A DNA stretch of 24,822 nt from a virus. Both the position numbers and the translations under genes were made by a program. Positions 1 through 7,276 of the stretch are shown piece after piece. Position 1 is the stretch's first letter. Each line of letters starts with the position of its first letter. Location: positions 1 through 24,822 of the IMG/VR virus record IMGVR_UViG_3300027491_000015. One strand, 5' to 3'. The notes below the pieces were generated by a model that saw only the letters and a list, made by a program, of their open reading frames with translations, did not search any database and was not told the DNA's origin.

Positions 1-685
1 TCAAGGTAATGTCCACCAGCACCGGCAGCACCTCGGTCTCCAGCTTGAAGATGGATTCCACCTCGTCACTGCGCATGAGCGCTTTAAGGTGATGCCACAG
101 CTTCAAGGTTAGGGCTGCGTCCTGTTCAGCGTAGTCGCCCACATGCATAGCGGGCAGCTTCCACAATTCCTTTTTAGGGTGCACGCCGAAGTCGGATGCC
201 GATTCCTTCAATCCCTGTTCGCTCTTGATCTCCTTGAGGTAGTCAAAGCCCAGGCTGTTAAGCGCGTAGCTGAAGCGGTTCTCGTCCAGCACAGGCGCCG
301 CCAGCATGGTGTCGTAGATTGTGCCGTTTACCGTGAAGCCGGTGGCTCTGAGCCAGCCGAGGTCGTAGGCGGCGTTGTGCATGATTTTGTCAGCCGGCGT
401 CGCAAGGACATCGGCCACCCATCGCTCCACAATCCGACGATCAAGGTTGCCGCCGCCGCCATGAGCAACAGGGTAATAGCCTGCCCATCCGTCAACGGCA
501 ATAGCATATCCAACAATGTAGCCGTCATTACGAGGCCAGCCTGGGCCCAGGGATTCCATGTTGGGGTCGCAGGTTTCGAGGTCAATTGCAATCTCCTTGG
601 CTTCACTGAGGTTGGGGAATGACTGAGGAGGGAGCCACTCAGAGATTCTAGGAAACATCGACAGAGTCTTGTTATCTCGCTTCAT
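1..685 (-). CDS. DNA polymerase, family A (N-terminal part, cut by window edge)
   Basis: The visible 228 residues are the 3'-5' proofreading exonuclease (DnaQ-like) domain of a phage replicative polymerase of the PolA type. All three exonuclease motifs are present. Exo I is AIDLET with D35 and E37, exo II is MHNAAYD with D108, and exo III is YAEQD with Y185 and D189. The polymerase palm and fingers domains lie beyond the left edge, so they are assumed from the family. The ATG overlaps the stop of the helicase gene as ATGA, so the two are probably translationally coupled. An RNase D-like standalone exonuclease is the alternative. The replication neighbours and the sequence continuing past the third motif favour a polymerase. 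The reading frame is open to the edge. Confidence 0.85.
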   Translation of the reverse strand, partial: MKRDNKTLSMFPRISEWLPPQSFPNLSEAKEIAIDLETCDPNMESLGPGWPRNDGYIVGYAIAVDGWAGYYPVAHGGGGNLDRRIVERWVADVLATPADKIMHNAAYDLGWLRATGFTVNGTIYDTMLAAPVLDENRFSYALNSLGFDYLKEIKSEQGLKESASDFGVHPKKELWKLPAMHVGDYAEQDAALTLKLWHHLKALMRSDEVESIFKLETEVLPVLVDITL

Positions 686-2181
686 AGTCTGAAGCCTTTC
701 TGCTCATTCTTGGGTAGGACAACATGCAGTGTTTGCTTGGCGCGGGTGATGCCCACGTACAGCAGACGGTTGATGTCGTCGGAGTTCTTGTCGTAGTCCT
801 TGGCAAACTTGGTGGACAGGTCCGTGAGCAGCAGTACGTTGTCCGCCTCCCCGCCCTTGGCGCCGTGGATGGTGGACAGTTTGATGGGCACGTGGCCCGT
901 GAGCCGTGTGTTGCGGCGCAGGAGCGAGATGAGGTAGTCACGACGCTCTTCGCTGATCTTGGTCAGTGCCTTGTGCCAGATTTCTGTGGAAAGAAGTCCG
1001 TGCTTTTCTTTCAGCAGGTCGAGCGTATAGCTGATGGTTGTGTCGGCCGTGCGCAGCATCTTGTGGCCGTGCTTGATGAAGCTGCTGTCCAGGTACTTGT
1101 AGATGTGCTTGACGACCGGGTATGGCACATCACCGCCCTTGCGCAGCTTCTCCCAGCCCAGGACGGCCATCAACACGGCTTCGCTGACGCTGCGCTGTCC
1201 GTGACGCTCGAACAGCAGGCCTTGGCTTTTGATCCAGTCGTGCATGTCGGTGAGCATGTAATTGGTGCTGGCCAGGATGAGCCAGTTGCCGTGCGTGATG
1301 TCGACCTGCTGGAAGTCGTTGTAGTAGTTGATGCTGCCCGTCTCTTCGCGCGCCTTCCAGACCTTGGGCTGGCGGTGCTTGATGCGGGTGACTATGCGGT
1401 TGGCTAGGGCGTGGATTTTGGCGGGGACTCGGTAGGATTGCTCAAGGACTTTGACATCACCCGTAAACCCCAGGAAGCTGCCGACGTCTGCTCCGGCCCA
1501 GGTGTAGACAGCCTGGTCGTCGTCGCCTGCCAAAAAGCAGCGCTGGGCTCGCAACGCGAGTTGCTCGACCAGCCTCCATTGCAAACGTGAGAGGTCCTGT
1601 GCCTCGTCAATGATCAGCACCTCCAGGTTGGGCAGGCGCCCGGGGTCCATCAGCACTTGCTCAAGCAGGTCCGTGAAGTCCAGCAGGCTGCGGCTGGTCT
1701 TGTAGTGTCGGTATGCACGCTCGACGTATTCGAAGTGAAACCACTCGATCTCCATCTGCGACTGGTTGTAGTGGGTACGCAGGTCCAGGCCCTTGATCCG
1801 TGCAATGTTGATCTCGTTAAGGATCGGGTTGTCGGCCTTCACTGCAAACTCTTCCTCGCCGTTCTCAACAGCCAGCTCGATGCCGGCCTCCAGGGCGAAC
1901 TCTTTGTAGTGCTCGGGGGACATCATGTCTTTGGTGCTGATGCCAAGGCACCGGTAGGCCAGGCTGTGTAGCGTTCTGAACCAGGGGAAGTCCGTCTCGG
2001 GTTTGAGGTGCGGGAACTTCTGAATGGCCCGGTCGCGCGCTTCGGTGGCCGCCTTCTTGGTGAAGGCGAAGTAGCCGATCTTGGTAGGGTGGACCTGCTT
2101 TTCCAGCTCGATCTCAACGACACCCAACAGGAATGTCGTCTTGCCCGAGCCAGGAGGTCCGAAGACTTTTGTAATATTCAC
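682..2181 (-). CDS. UvrD/Rep-family superfamily 1 DNA helicase
   Basis: This 499-residue ATP-dependent helicase probably unwinds duplex DNA at the phage fork or during recombination. The motifs appear in order: Walker A GPPGSGKTT (residues 8-16), a motif Ia region near TKKAA, Walker B IIDEAQD (about 190-196), motif III AGDDDQAVY (218-226), motif IV QSYR (about 248-251), motif V STIHGAKGGE (about 436-445) and motif VI VGITRAK (about 476-482). It is shorter than bacterial UvrD (about 720 aa), as is common in phages. The start chosen is a GTG that overlaps the upstream TGA as GTGA and has GGAGAG seven bases before it. ATGs at 2196 and 2211 would add 5 or 10 residues but have poorer ribosome-binding sites. 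It sits between the primase and polymerase genes. Confidence 0.92.
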   Translation of the reverse strand: MNITKVFGPPGSGKTTFLLGVVEIELEKQVHPTKIGYFAFTKKAATEARDRAIQKFPHLKPETDFPWFRTLHSLAYRCLGISTKDMMSPEHYKEFALEAGIELAVENGEEEFAVKADNPILNEINIARIKGLDLRTHYNQSQMEIEWFHFEYVERAYRHYKTSRSLLDFTDLLEQVLMDPGRLPNLEVLIIDEAQDLSRLQWRLVEQLALRAQRCFLAGDDDQAVYTWAGADVGSFLGFTGDVKVLEQSYRVPAKIHALANRIVTRIKHRQPKVWKAREETGSINYYNDFQQVDITHGNWLILASTNYMLTDMHDWIKSQGLLFERHGQRSVSEAVLMAVLGWEKLRKGGDVPYPVVKHIYKYLDSSFIKHGHKMLRTADTTISYTLDLLKEKHGLLSTEIWHKALTKISEERRDYLISLLRRNTRLTGHVPIKLSTIHGAKGGEADNVLLLTDLSTKFAKDYDKNSDDINRLLYVGITRAKQTLHVVLPKNEQKGFRL

Positions 2182-2420
2182 TCTTCTGCTCTCCATTCGT
2201 CCTGGGTCCATACCAGCACAGGCGTGCCGTCCCCCACATAGGCGCCTTCGATGTTGAACTCGATGAACTCGCGCGCTTGCTCGGCAGTCATGCCATCGCG
2301 CTTTATCAGGTTCTCGCGAATCTTTTCAGCGTCGTACACCAAAATGTCGCAGAGGCCATTGTTTCGCCAGACCATCGCAGGGCCAATGATTGCGTTGTCG
2401 TGATCGTCAATTTTTAACAT
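2178..2420 (-). CDS. Small acidic protein of unknown function
   Basis: An 80-residue protein that I do not recognise. It is acidic and looks globular, with a central helix-like segment (DAEKIRENLIKRDGMTAEQA) and a hydrophobic C-terminal part (GTPVLVWTQDEW). There is no signal peptide, membrane segment or cysteine pair. Its ATG shares one base with the stop of the primase gene (TGATG) and its TGA overlaps the helicase start, so it is inserted seamlessly into the replication operon. GAGGAG lies nine bases before the ATG. Coupled expression with the primase and helicase suggests a replication accessory role, but this is inferred from position only. Confidence 0.7.
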   Translation of the reverse strand: MLKIDDHDNAIIGPAMVWRNNGLCDILVYDAEKIRENLIKRDGMTAEQAREFIEFNIEGAYVGDGTPVLVWTQDEWRAEE

Positions 2421-3952
2421 CAGAAGGGACTCCTCTGGGTGCGTTGTTCTGGGGTGTCGAAAGGTGCGTCTTGGCGGCTGAACCGGGGGATGCGCCAGCA
2501 GCGTGCCGCTCGGTTCTTCAAGAAGAGGCTTATGGGTTCTCCGCCCAAGTCACGAATGCGCTGGGCCATCTTGGGGGCGGTCATGCCCTTGAAGTTGTTG
2601 CGTGCCAGGTGCGCTTCCAGGTCCTTCATGCGGAAGTAAGTCTTGGCCTCGTCCTCATCCGTCCAGGGGCGGCCCATGAGGATTTCGTCACGGTCCATTG
2701 CTTGCTGCAGGTGCGTGCAAAACTCTTCGAGCAGATCGTTGAAACGGCCGGTGATGCTGGTGTCTTCGCTGGCTTCGGTGATTTGCTCTGTCTCTACCAT
2801 TTCCTTGAGCAGCGCATTGAGCAATTGCTCCCAGTCTTGCTTGCGCAATGTGGGCGGCAGCAGATTGAGCTTCTCAACACAGGCCTTTTGGAATGCAGCC
2901 TGGGCAAAGAGGCTCTCAGTATCAAGCTCGATGCGTTTGCCGTTGATGTCGAGGAACCACAGCGGCGGTTCGCTGTTGTACTTGGACAGTGACGACATCT
3001 GCGGCGCATCTGGCCCGTGGGCCCCGATCCCGTGTTTGCGGGTCCTGCACAGCCCGCTGTTGCAAAAGCTGTTGAGCGGCGCGTCCTTGCACTTGTAGCG
3101 GTAGTCTTTCTTGTGCAGCTGCTTGATGATGATTTGCAGCTCGTTGTTAGGCAGTGGCGGGGCCACGTACTTGAAGTTGTGCTCGGACAGTGCGTTGTCC
3201 CAGTTCACCGGGTGCACCTTCTTGAGGTAGATGCCGATGTTAAAGAGAGCATTGTTCCGTGTGCCTTCTGGCACGCCTTGGGAGCACAGGGCTTGCAGAC
3301 AGGGTGGGCCGTCCTTGATTGGATGGTCTGGCTGCTTGGGCTCCTCTGGAAACTTGAGCTCTGTGGGCTGCACCCACTGGTCGTACAGGCCATAGAACTC
3401 TTCCAGCGTTGCTGCCGTGCCATCGTCCTTGATGGCATAGCGCATTGTCTGGTCACCACCGAAGTACGGCAGATTGAGGAAGTTGCCCGTGTCGCCACGG
3501 TCAACCAGGATTTCAGCTTGCTTGGGAAATATCTCTCGGCCGGCTTCGCCCAGGAGGGCTGCACCGGCCTTGAGAAACCGCTGCATTTCAGCGGCGGGGA
3601 TGGGTTCTTTGACAAACAGGAAGACGTGCGCGCCACCTGACTTGCTGCGACACACGACCATTGGCAGCTCAAGGCTGCGCACTTTCTTTATGAGGCCCGT
3701 GTGGTCCAGTGGATACTGGTCAATGTCAATACAGCCCCAGATGCAGGTGTTATCCGCCCGGATCGGGATAATTCCCAGACTCGGCTCAGCACCTTCCAGG
3801 TGTTTGACCCACAGGTCGTCAGTCGGTGGCTTGCGCACCACGACGGCCTTACCTGCCTGCTTTCCGTCCCCTCGTGAGGATTCGATTTTGTATGTTCCAT
3901 AGGCGATGTCCAGGCCGGAAAAGATCGCTTTGAACCTGGTGATGTCGGTCAT
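2420..3952 (-). CDS. Archaeo-eukaryotic-type (AEP) DNA primase, TOTE-like
   Basis: A 510-residue primase that would make the primers for the phage polymerase. The N-terminal half has the AEP signature: CIDID with D76 and D78 (metal binding), SKSGGAH with H109, then EIFPKQ (140-145) and GNFLNLPYF (156-164). These resemble the primase domain found in TOTE conflict systems. A second domain follows (about 216-310) with GPPCLQ, EGTRNNALFNIG and cysteines C218, C223, C288, C297 and C302, resembling a primase C-terminal domain. Four of these cysteines could bind a metal or Fe-S cluster. The last 190 residues are not recognised. The start is an ATG with a weak AAGAAGAA site. The gene is followed by a small ORF, the helicase and the polymerase. 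No DnaG- or T7-like primase is visible in the window. Confidence 0.82.
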   Translation of the reverse strand: MTDITRFKAIFSGLDIAYGTYKIESSRGDGKQAGKAVVVRKPPTDDLWVKHLEGAEPSLGIIPIRADNTCIWGCIDIDQYPLDHTGLIKKVRSLELPMVVCRSKSGGAHVFLFVKEPIPAAEMQRFLKAGAALLGEAGREIFPKQAEILVDRGDTGNFLNLPYFGGDQTMRYAIKDDGTAATLEEFYGLYDQWVQPTELKFPEEPKQPDHPIKDGPPCLQALCSQGVPEGTRNNALFNIGIYLKKVHPVNWDNALSEHNFKYVAPPLPNNELQIIIKQLHKKDYRYKCKDAPLNSFCNSGLCRTRKHGIGAHGPDAPQMSSLSKYNSEPPLWFLDINGKRIELDTESLFAQAAFQKACVEKLNLLPPTLRKQDWEQLLNALLKEMVETEQITEASEDTSITGRFNDLLEEFCTHLQQAMDRDEILMGRPWTDEDEAKTYFRMKDLEAHLARNNFKGMTAPKMAQRIRDLGGEPISLFLKNRAARCWRIPRFSRQDAPFDTPEQRTQRSPF

Positions 3953-4072
3953 TTCTTCTTTCTAATGAAGGTGGGGCCTACTCATGCAAGACGGGGCGCC
4001 CGTGTATCGCCTCCCAGGAGCTACCTGGAGTGACTCAACTATCAGTTCGCCTCGCACTTTCGGCCCCGAAAA
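3953..4072. other. 120-bp intergenic gap with short inverted repeats
   Basis: This gap separates the primase start from the stop of the upstream gene. It contains an inverted repeat TTTCGG-CC-CCGAAA (4058-4071) immediately after the upstream stop, and an imperfect one around CCAGG-AGCTA-CCTGG (about 4013-4029). Neither is followed by a T-run on the transcribed strand, so they are not convincing intrinsic terminators. I found no good promoter for the primase here. Confidence 0.35.
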
Positions 4073-4846
4073 TCAGAAGGGAGCGGGTCCGTTGCCGGGA
4101 GCACCAGCCTCGCTTTCGTGTTTTACTTTGACATCACCCGCACCGACCGACTGTGCAAATGACTTGGCAGCGATATAGATGTCCGCACTAGAGACGTCAC
4201 CAATGCGCTGAATCTCCCAACCAAACCACTTGCCCTTGTCGTTGGACTCGGCCACAGTGGTCAGGCTGTACATCTGGCTGAACATCGGAGGGGTGAACAG
4301 GCCGTTCTTACCCGTCATCTTGACGCTTTGCATCATGCTGTTCCACTTGCGGCTCTTCTTGAGCTGCGTGGACTTCATGGTAATCAGCGCCGGCTCGGGA
4401 ACACCGTCTGCATTGACCAACATCACGTAGTAATTCGCGGTGTTCTCAATGTAGTTGCCGTTGTCCAGGTAATCCTTGTTGTCGCCAGGCTCTTTGTGAG
4501 TCTGCGACAGGATGTCGCTGGTTGCCGGGTAGATGTGCACGGGTGCACCGCTGCCCTGGCCGCGAGGGGCCCATTCGATGTATTGACGCACGTAGGCGCA
4601 CGGGACGACCGTGACGCCCTTCTTGCCGTCGTAGAGCTCACCCGTCACCGAGTTGAGGATCATGCCCGGCAGTGCGCCGTCCACTTCCCCTACCTCAGGG
4701 CTGGTGCTGGTCAGCAGGCGCAGGAAAGGCAGTGCGTAGTCCTCCTGCGTCATGCCGTCAAAGCCGGCGTTAGCGTCCTGTTCCAGGTCGCTCATGATTG
4801 CCAATGCAGAGTTGGTCTTCTGTTCTGCGATCTCGTTCTTAGCCAT
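4073..4846 (-). CDS. Candidate single-stranded DNA-binding protein
   Basis: A 257-residue protein in the replication operon. It has no enzymatic motif that I recognise. The middle is rich in aromatic and beta-type segments (VTVVPCAYVRQYIEW, NYYVMLVNADG, KGKWFGWEI). After these comes a disordered tail with a short acidic patch (KHESEAG) ending in a terminal phenylalanine, PAPF. Bacterial SSB and T7 gp2.5 proteins also end in a flexible tail with terminal phenylalanine, though theirs are more acidic. Position next to primase, helicase and polymerase also fits an SSB. The ATG is preceded by AAGGAAA. The assignment is inference; a recombination mediator or an unrelated early protein remains possible. 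Confidence 0.5.
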   Translation of the reverse strand: MAKNEIAEQKTNSALAIMSDLEQDANAGFDGMTQEDYALPFLRLLTSTSPEVGEVDGALPGMILNSVTGELYDGKKGVTVVPCAYVRQYIEWAPRGQGSGAPVHIYPATSDILSQTHKEPGDNKDYLDNGNYIENTANYYVMLVNADGVPEPALITMKSTQLKKSRKWNSMMQSVKMTGKNGLFTPPMFSQMYSLTTVAESNDKGKWFGWEIQRIGDVSSADIYIAAKSFAQSVGAGDVKVKHESEAGAPGNGPAPF

Positions 4847-4862
4847 TTTTCAGTTTCCTTGA

Positions 4863-5417
4863 TTACTTGGTTTTGATGATTGCTTTTTGGCCAATGAATA
4901 CGCCAAATAGCTCGGTATCGACGGTTTGACCCTTTTCGATACGCTCTTTCACCCAGGCCTTGAGGGTCTGGGGCTCGATCTTCTCGGTTTGCTCGGCAGG
5001 GTAGCCTTGCTGGCCCAGAAGCTGGAGGAGGCGTGAGCACAATTCGTCCTCGTTACGGCCGAATCGCACGCTCACGGTGTTTTTGATGATGTCGTCAAAG
5101 CCGTTGTCGCGTAGCCATTGGTACGCTTCCGCCTGACGGGCCTTTGGAATGCTCGCTCCGTAGAACGGCTTGATGTCAATGCTGCTGCCATCTTCCATGA
5201 CGAACTTCTTCATCCCTGATTCGGCCATGGCCTCGGGGATGGTCTGCTCGGTGAGCTTGCGGTACTGGTCAGATTTCTCTGCCACAGTGCGCTCCAGGTC
5301 TTCCAGCTCTTTTTCCAAGAGCTTGGCACGCTTGGCAAGGCCCGCGATGCCTGAAACCTGGTCATCGGACACCTTGAGGGCGCCCGCGTCATCTTCAAAT
5401 AAAGTCGTAAGAGTCAT
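4863..5417 (-). CDS. Early protein with N-terminal coiled coil, unknown function
   Basis: A 184-residue protein. Residues about 25-55 (LAKRAKLLEKELEDLERTVA) are a strong coiled-coil candidate. Next comes a beta-type segment (KKFVMEDGSSIDIKPFYGAS) and a helical C-terminal half. I do not know its function; similar proteins occur in phage replication regions, and the coiled coil suggests that it oligomerises. The chosen ATG has AGGAG at ideal distance within AGAAAGGAGAAAT. An in-frame start 54 bases upstream lacks a comparable site and would extend the overlap with the preceding gene. The gene overlaps the preceding gene by 23 bases and ends 16 bases before the SSB candidate. Confidence 0.72.
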   Translation of the reverse strand: MTLTTLFEDDAGALKVSDDQVSGIAGLAKRAKLLEKELEDLERTVAEKSDQYRKLTEQTIPEAMAESGMKKFVMEDGSSIDIKPFYGASIPKARQAEAYQWLRDNGFDDIIKNTVSVRFGRNEDELCSRLLQLLGQQGYPAEQTEKIEPQTLKAWVKERIEKGQTVDTELFGVFIGQKAIIKTK

Positions 5418-5739
5418 CGATTTCTCCTTTCTTGAAAAGATCAACCTCCAGGGGGATGTAGCGTCTCTCACGCTTGTCCCACTTGAGGCACTTGAAGCGG
5501 CCGTTGTTTTTCGCGGCTGCTACTGCACAGGTAATACCTATTGCAGAGGGGTCACCAATGAGAAGCAAGAAGTCCTCATCGGTAAATTTTTCCAGCTTGC
5601 GCTGGATTCGGCGTACCGTAGGTACAACTGAGAAAGCGATTTGGGCATTGGGCGGCAGAATGGTTTCAATCTGGCCGTAGTCCAGGGCGCTTGCAATGTT
5701 GTGCTGGGTAGTCTCCGAGACGACGTAGACTTTAGGCAC
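5395..5739 (-). CDS. First early leftward gene, unknown function
   Basis: A 114-residue protein starting with GTG, eight bases after AGGAG in the sequence AGAAAGGAGAAAT. That same 13-mer precedes the next gene. It has a short hydrophobic core (EDFLLLIGDPSAIGITCAVAAA), probably a buried strand-helix unit and not a membrane span, since it carries charged neighbours and a GDPSA turn. I do not recognise a family. It is the promoter-proximal gene of the leftward replication block, just downstream of the predicted divergent promoter. This suggests early expression and a possible regulatory or host-interaction role. Confidence 0.7.
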   Translation of the reverse strand: MPKVYVVSETTQHNIASALDYGQIETILPPNAQIAFSVVPTVRRIQRKLEKFTDEDFLLLIGDPSAIGITCAVAAAKNNGRFKCLKWDKRERRYIPLEVDLFKKGEIDDSYDFI

Positions 5740-5770
5740 GTGAATTTCTCCTTTCTGAATTCGAGCGACC

Positions 5771-5780
5771 AGTGTACACT
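5771..5780. promoter_or_regulatory. Perfect 10-bp palindrome AGTGTACACT, possible operator
   Basis: The palindrome sits in the only divergent intergenic region of the window. It contains TACACT on both strands, so the predicted leftward -10 overlaps a possible rightward -10 (5775-5780). The rightward -35 (TTTCTG, 5752-5757, spacing 17) is weak. A dimeric regulator bound here could control both directions, but no repressor gene is visible in the window. Confidence 0.4.
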
Positions 5781-5800
5781 ATCTTTTCAGGGCATTGCAA
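5771..5800 (-). promoter_or_regulatory. Predicted sigma70-type leftward early promoter
   Basis: On the minus strand, TTGCAA (5795-5800) and TACACT (5771-5776) are separated by 18 bases, matching a -35/-10 pair at four of six positions each. The expected RNA start would lie about 25 bases before the GTG of the first leftward gene, leaving room for its strong ribosome-binding site. Activity is predicted, not shown. Confidence 0.5.
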
Positions 5801-5824
5801 CCCCCTGCAAGAAAGAGAGAACAC

Positions 5825-7276
5825 ATGGATCAATTCCTATCGACCTACCCCTTCAAGAACAAGCCTTTCCTTCACCAGCAGGCTTACCTTCAGCGCTTCT
5901 GGGAAGACCCAGTAGCAGCGCTCTTTGCCGATATGGGCACAGGCAAGAGCTTCATGCTGATCAACAACGCGGCCATGCTCTACGACAAGGGCAAGATCAA
6001 TGGGCTGCTGATCGTAGCGCCCAAGGGGGTGTATCGTAACTGGTACGACACCGAAATCCCTAAGCATTTACCCGAGCATATCGTCTACCGCATGGCCATC
6101 TGGTCCGCCAGCCCACGCAAAGCCGAGCAGCGGGCGATGGACGAGCTGTTCACCGTCACAGAGGACCTCAAAATCCTGGTGATGAACATCGAGGCCTTTA
6201 GCACTGCCAAGGGCACTGCGTACGCCAAGCGTTTCCTGCTGGTGCACAACGCGATGATGGCTATCGACGAGAGCACCACCATCAAGACGCCCACGTCCAC
6301 CCGCAGCAAAAACACCGAGAAGGTGGGCCGTGGTGCGCGGTTCAGGCGGATCATGACGGGCTCCCCGGTCACGAAGAGCCCGATGGACCTATACCAGCAG
6401 TGCGCTTTCCTCTCAGATGGCTGTCTGAACACCAGCAGCTACTACGTTTTCCAGGCGCGTTACGCTGTGACAGTGGAGCGCCAGCTCAACACCCACAGCT
6501 TCAAGCAGATCGTTGGATATAGGCGCCTGGACGAGCTCAAGGAAAAGCTCGACCGCTTCGCGTTTCGCGTGAAGAAGGAGGAGTGCCTGGACCTGCCCGA
6601 CAAGCTCTACGTCAAGCGCGAGGTGGACCTCACTGACGAGCAAACCAAGGCGTACAACGAGATGAAGACGCTGGCCCTGGCGCAGATTCAAGGCGGCCTG
6701 GTAAGCACGGTCAACGCCCTCACGCAAATCATGCGCATGCACCAGATCGTCTGTGGCCACGTGAAGATGGACGACGGCACTGTCATGGAGCTGCCTAACA
6801 ACCGCATCAAAGAGTTGCTCAATGTGATCGAGGAGACGGATGGCAAGATCATCATCTGGGCCAACTACCGGCACGACATCGAAGCGATCAAGCTCGCCCT
6901 GTCAAAAGAATACGGCATGAATGCAATTGGCACGTATTACGGAGACACTGATGGCGATGAGCGCAAGCGGGTGCTGGAGGAGTTTCAGAAGCCTGACAGC
7001 GAGATGCGCTTTTTTGTCGGAAACCCCAGCACGGGAGGTTACGGCCTGACGCTCACAGCGGCGGCCACAATGGTCTACTACAGCAACAGCTTTGACCTGG
7101 AAAAGCGGCTGCAGTCCGAGGACCGTGCACACCGCATCGGCCAGACAAAGAACGTCACCTACATCGACCTAATTGCGCCTGGCACGGTGGACGAAAAGAT
7201 CGTCAAGGCGCTGCGCGACAAGATTGACATTGCAACCCAAGTTCTTGGAGAGGACCTCAAACAATGGCTCATCTGA
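5825..7276 (+). CDS. SNF2-type superfamily 2 helicase/translocase
   Basis: A 483-residue DNA-dependent ATPase. Residues 37-42 (MGTGKS) are Walker A, LLIVAPKGVYRNW (61-73) is motif Ia, AIDEST (146-151) is the DEAH-like motif II, and MTGSPVTKSP is motif III. Motif V is around STGGYGLTLT, and motif VI is QSEDRAHRIGQ (430-440), which is diagnostic of the SNF2/RapA group. No extra DNA-binding domain is evident, so it is near the minimal two-lobe core. The start is the ATG after AAGAAAGAGAG; a TTG 30 bases upstream is a weaker option. Its stop overlaps the nuclease gene by 13 bases. It probably translocates on duplex DNA, feeding the nuclease or remodelling recombination intermediates. Confidence 0.92.
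   Translation: MDQFLSTYPFKNKPFLHQQAYLQRFWEDPVAALFADMGTGKSFMLINNAAMLYDKGKINGLLIVAPKGVYRNWYDTEIPKHLPEHIVYRMAIWSASPRKAEQRAMDELFTVTEDLKILVMNIEAFSTAKGTAYAKRFLLVHNAMMAIDESTTIKTPTSTRSKNTEKVGRGARFRRIMTGSPVTKSPMDLYQQCAFLSDGCLNTSSYYVFQARYAVTVERQLNTHSFKQIVGYRRLDELKEKLDRFAFRVKKEECLDLPDKLYVKREVDLTDEQTKAYNEMKTLALAQIQGGLVSTVNALTQIMRMHQIVCGHVKMDDGTVMELPNNRIKELLNVIEETDGKIIIWANYRHDIEAIKLALSKEYGMNAIGTYYGDTDGDERKRVLEEFQKPDSEMRFFVGNPSTGGYGLTLTAAATMVYYSNSFDLEKRLQSEDRAHRIGQTKNVTYIDLIAPGTVDEKIVKALRDKIDIATQVLGEDLKQWLI

Noticed and set aside
724-1407. 227-codon plus-strand open frame opposite the helicase
   Set aside because: It is antisense to the conserved C-terminal helicase motifs and has no ribosome-binding site or recognisable domain.
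3017-3640. 207-codon plus-strand open frame opposite the primase
   Set aside because: The minus-strand frame holds clear AEP motifs; the antisense frame has shadow-like composition and no motif.
4058-4071. TTTCGG-CC-CCGAAA as an intrinsic terminator
   Set aside because: The loop would be too small for the full stem and no T-run follows on the transcribed strand.
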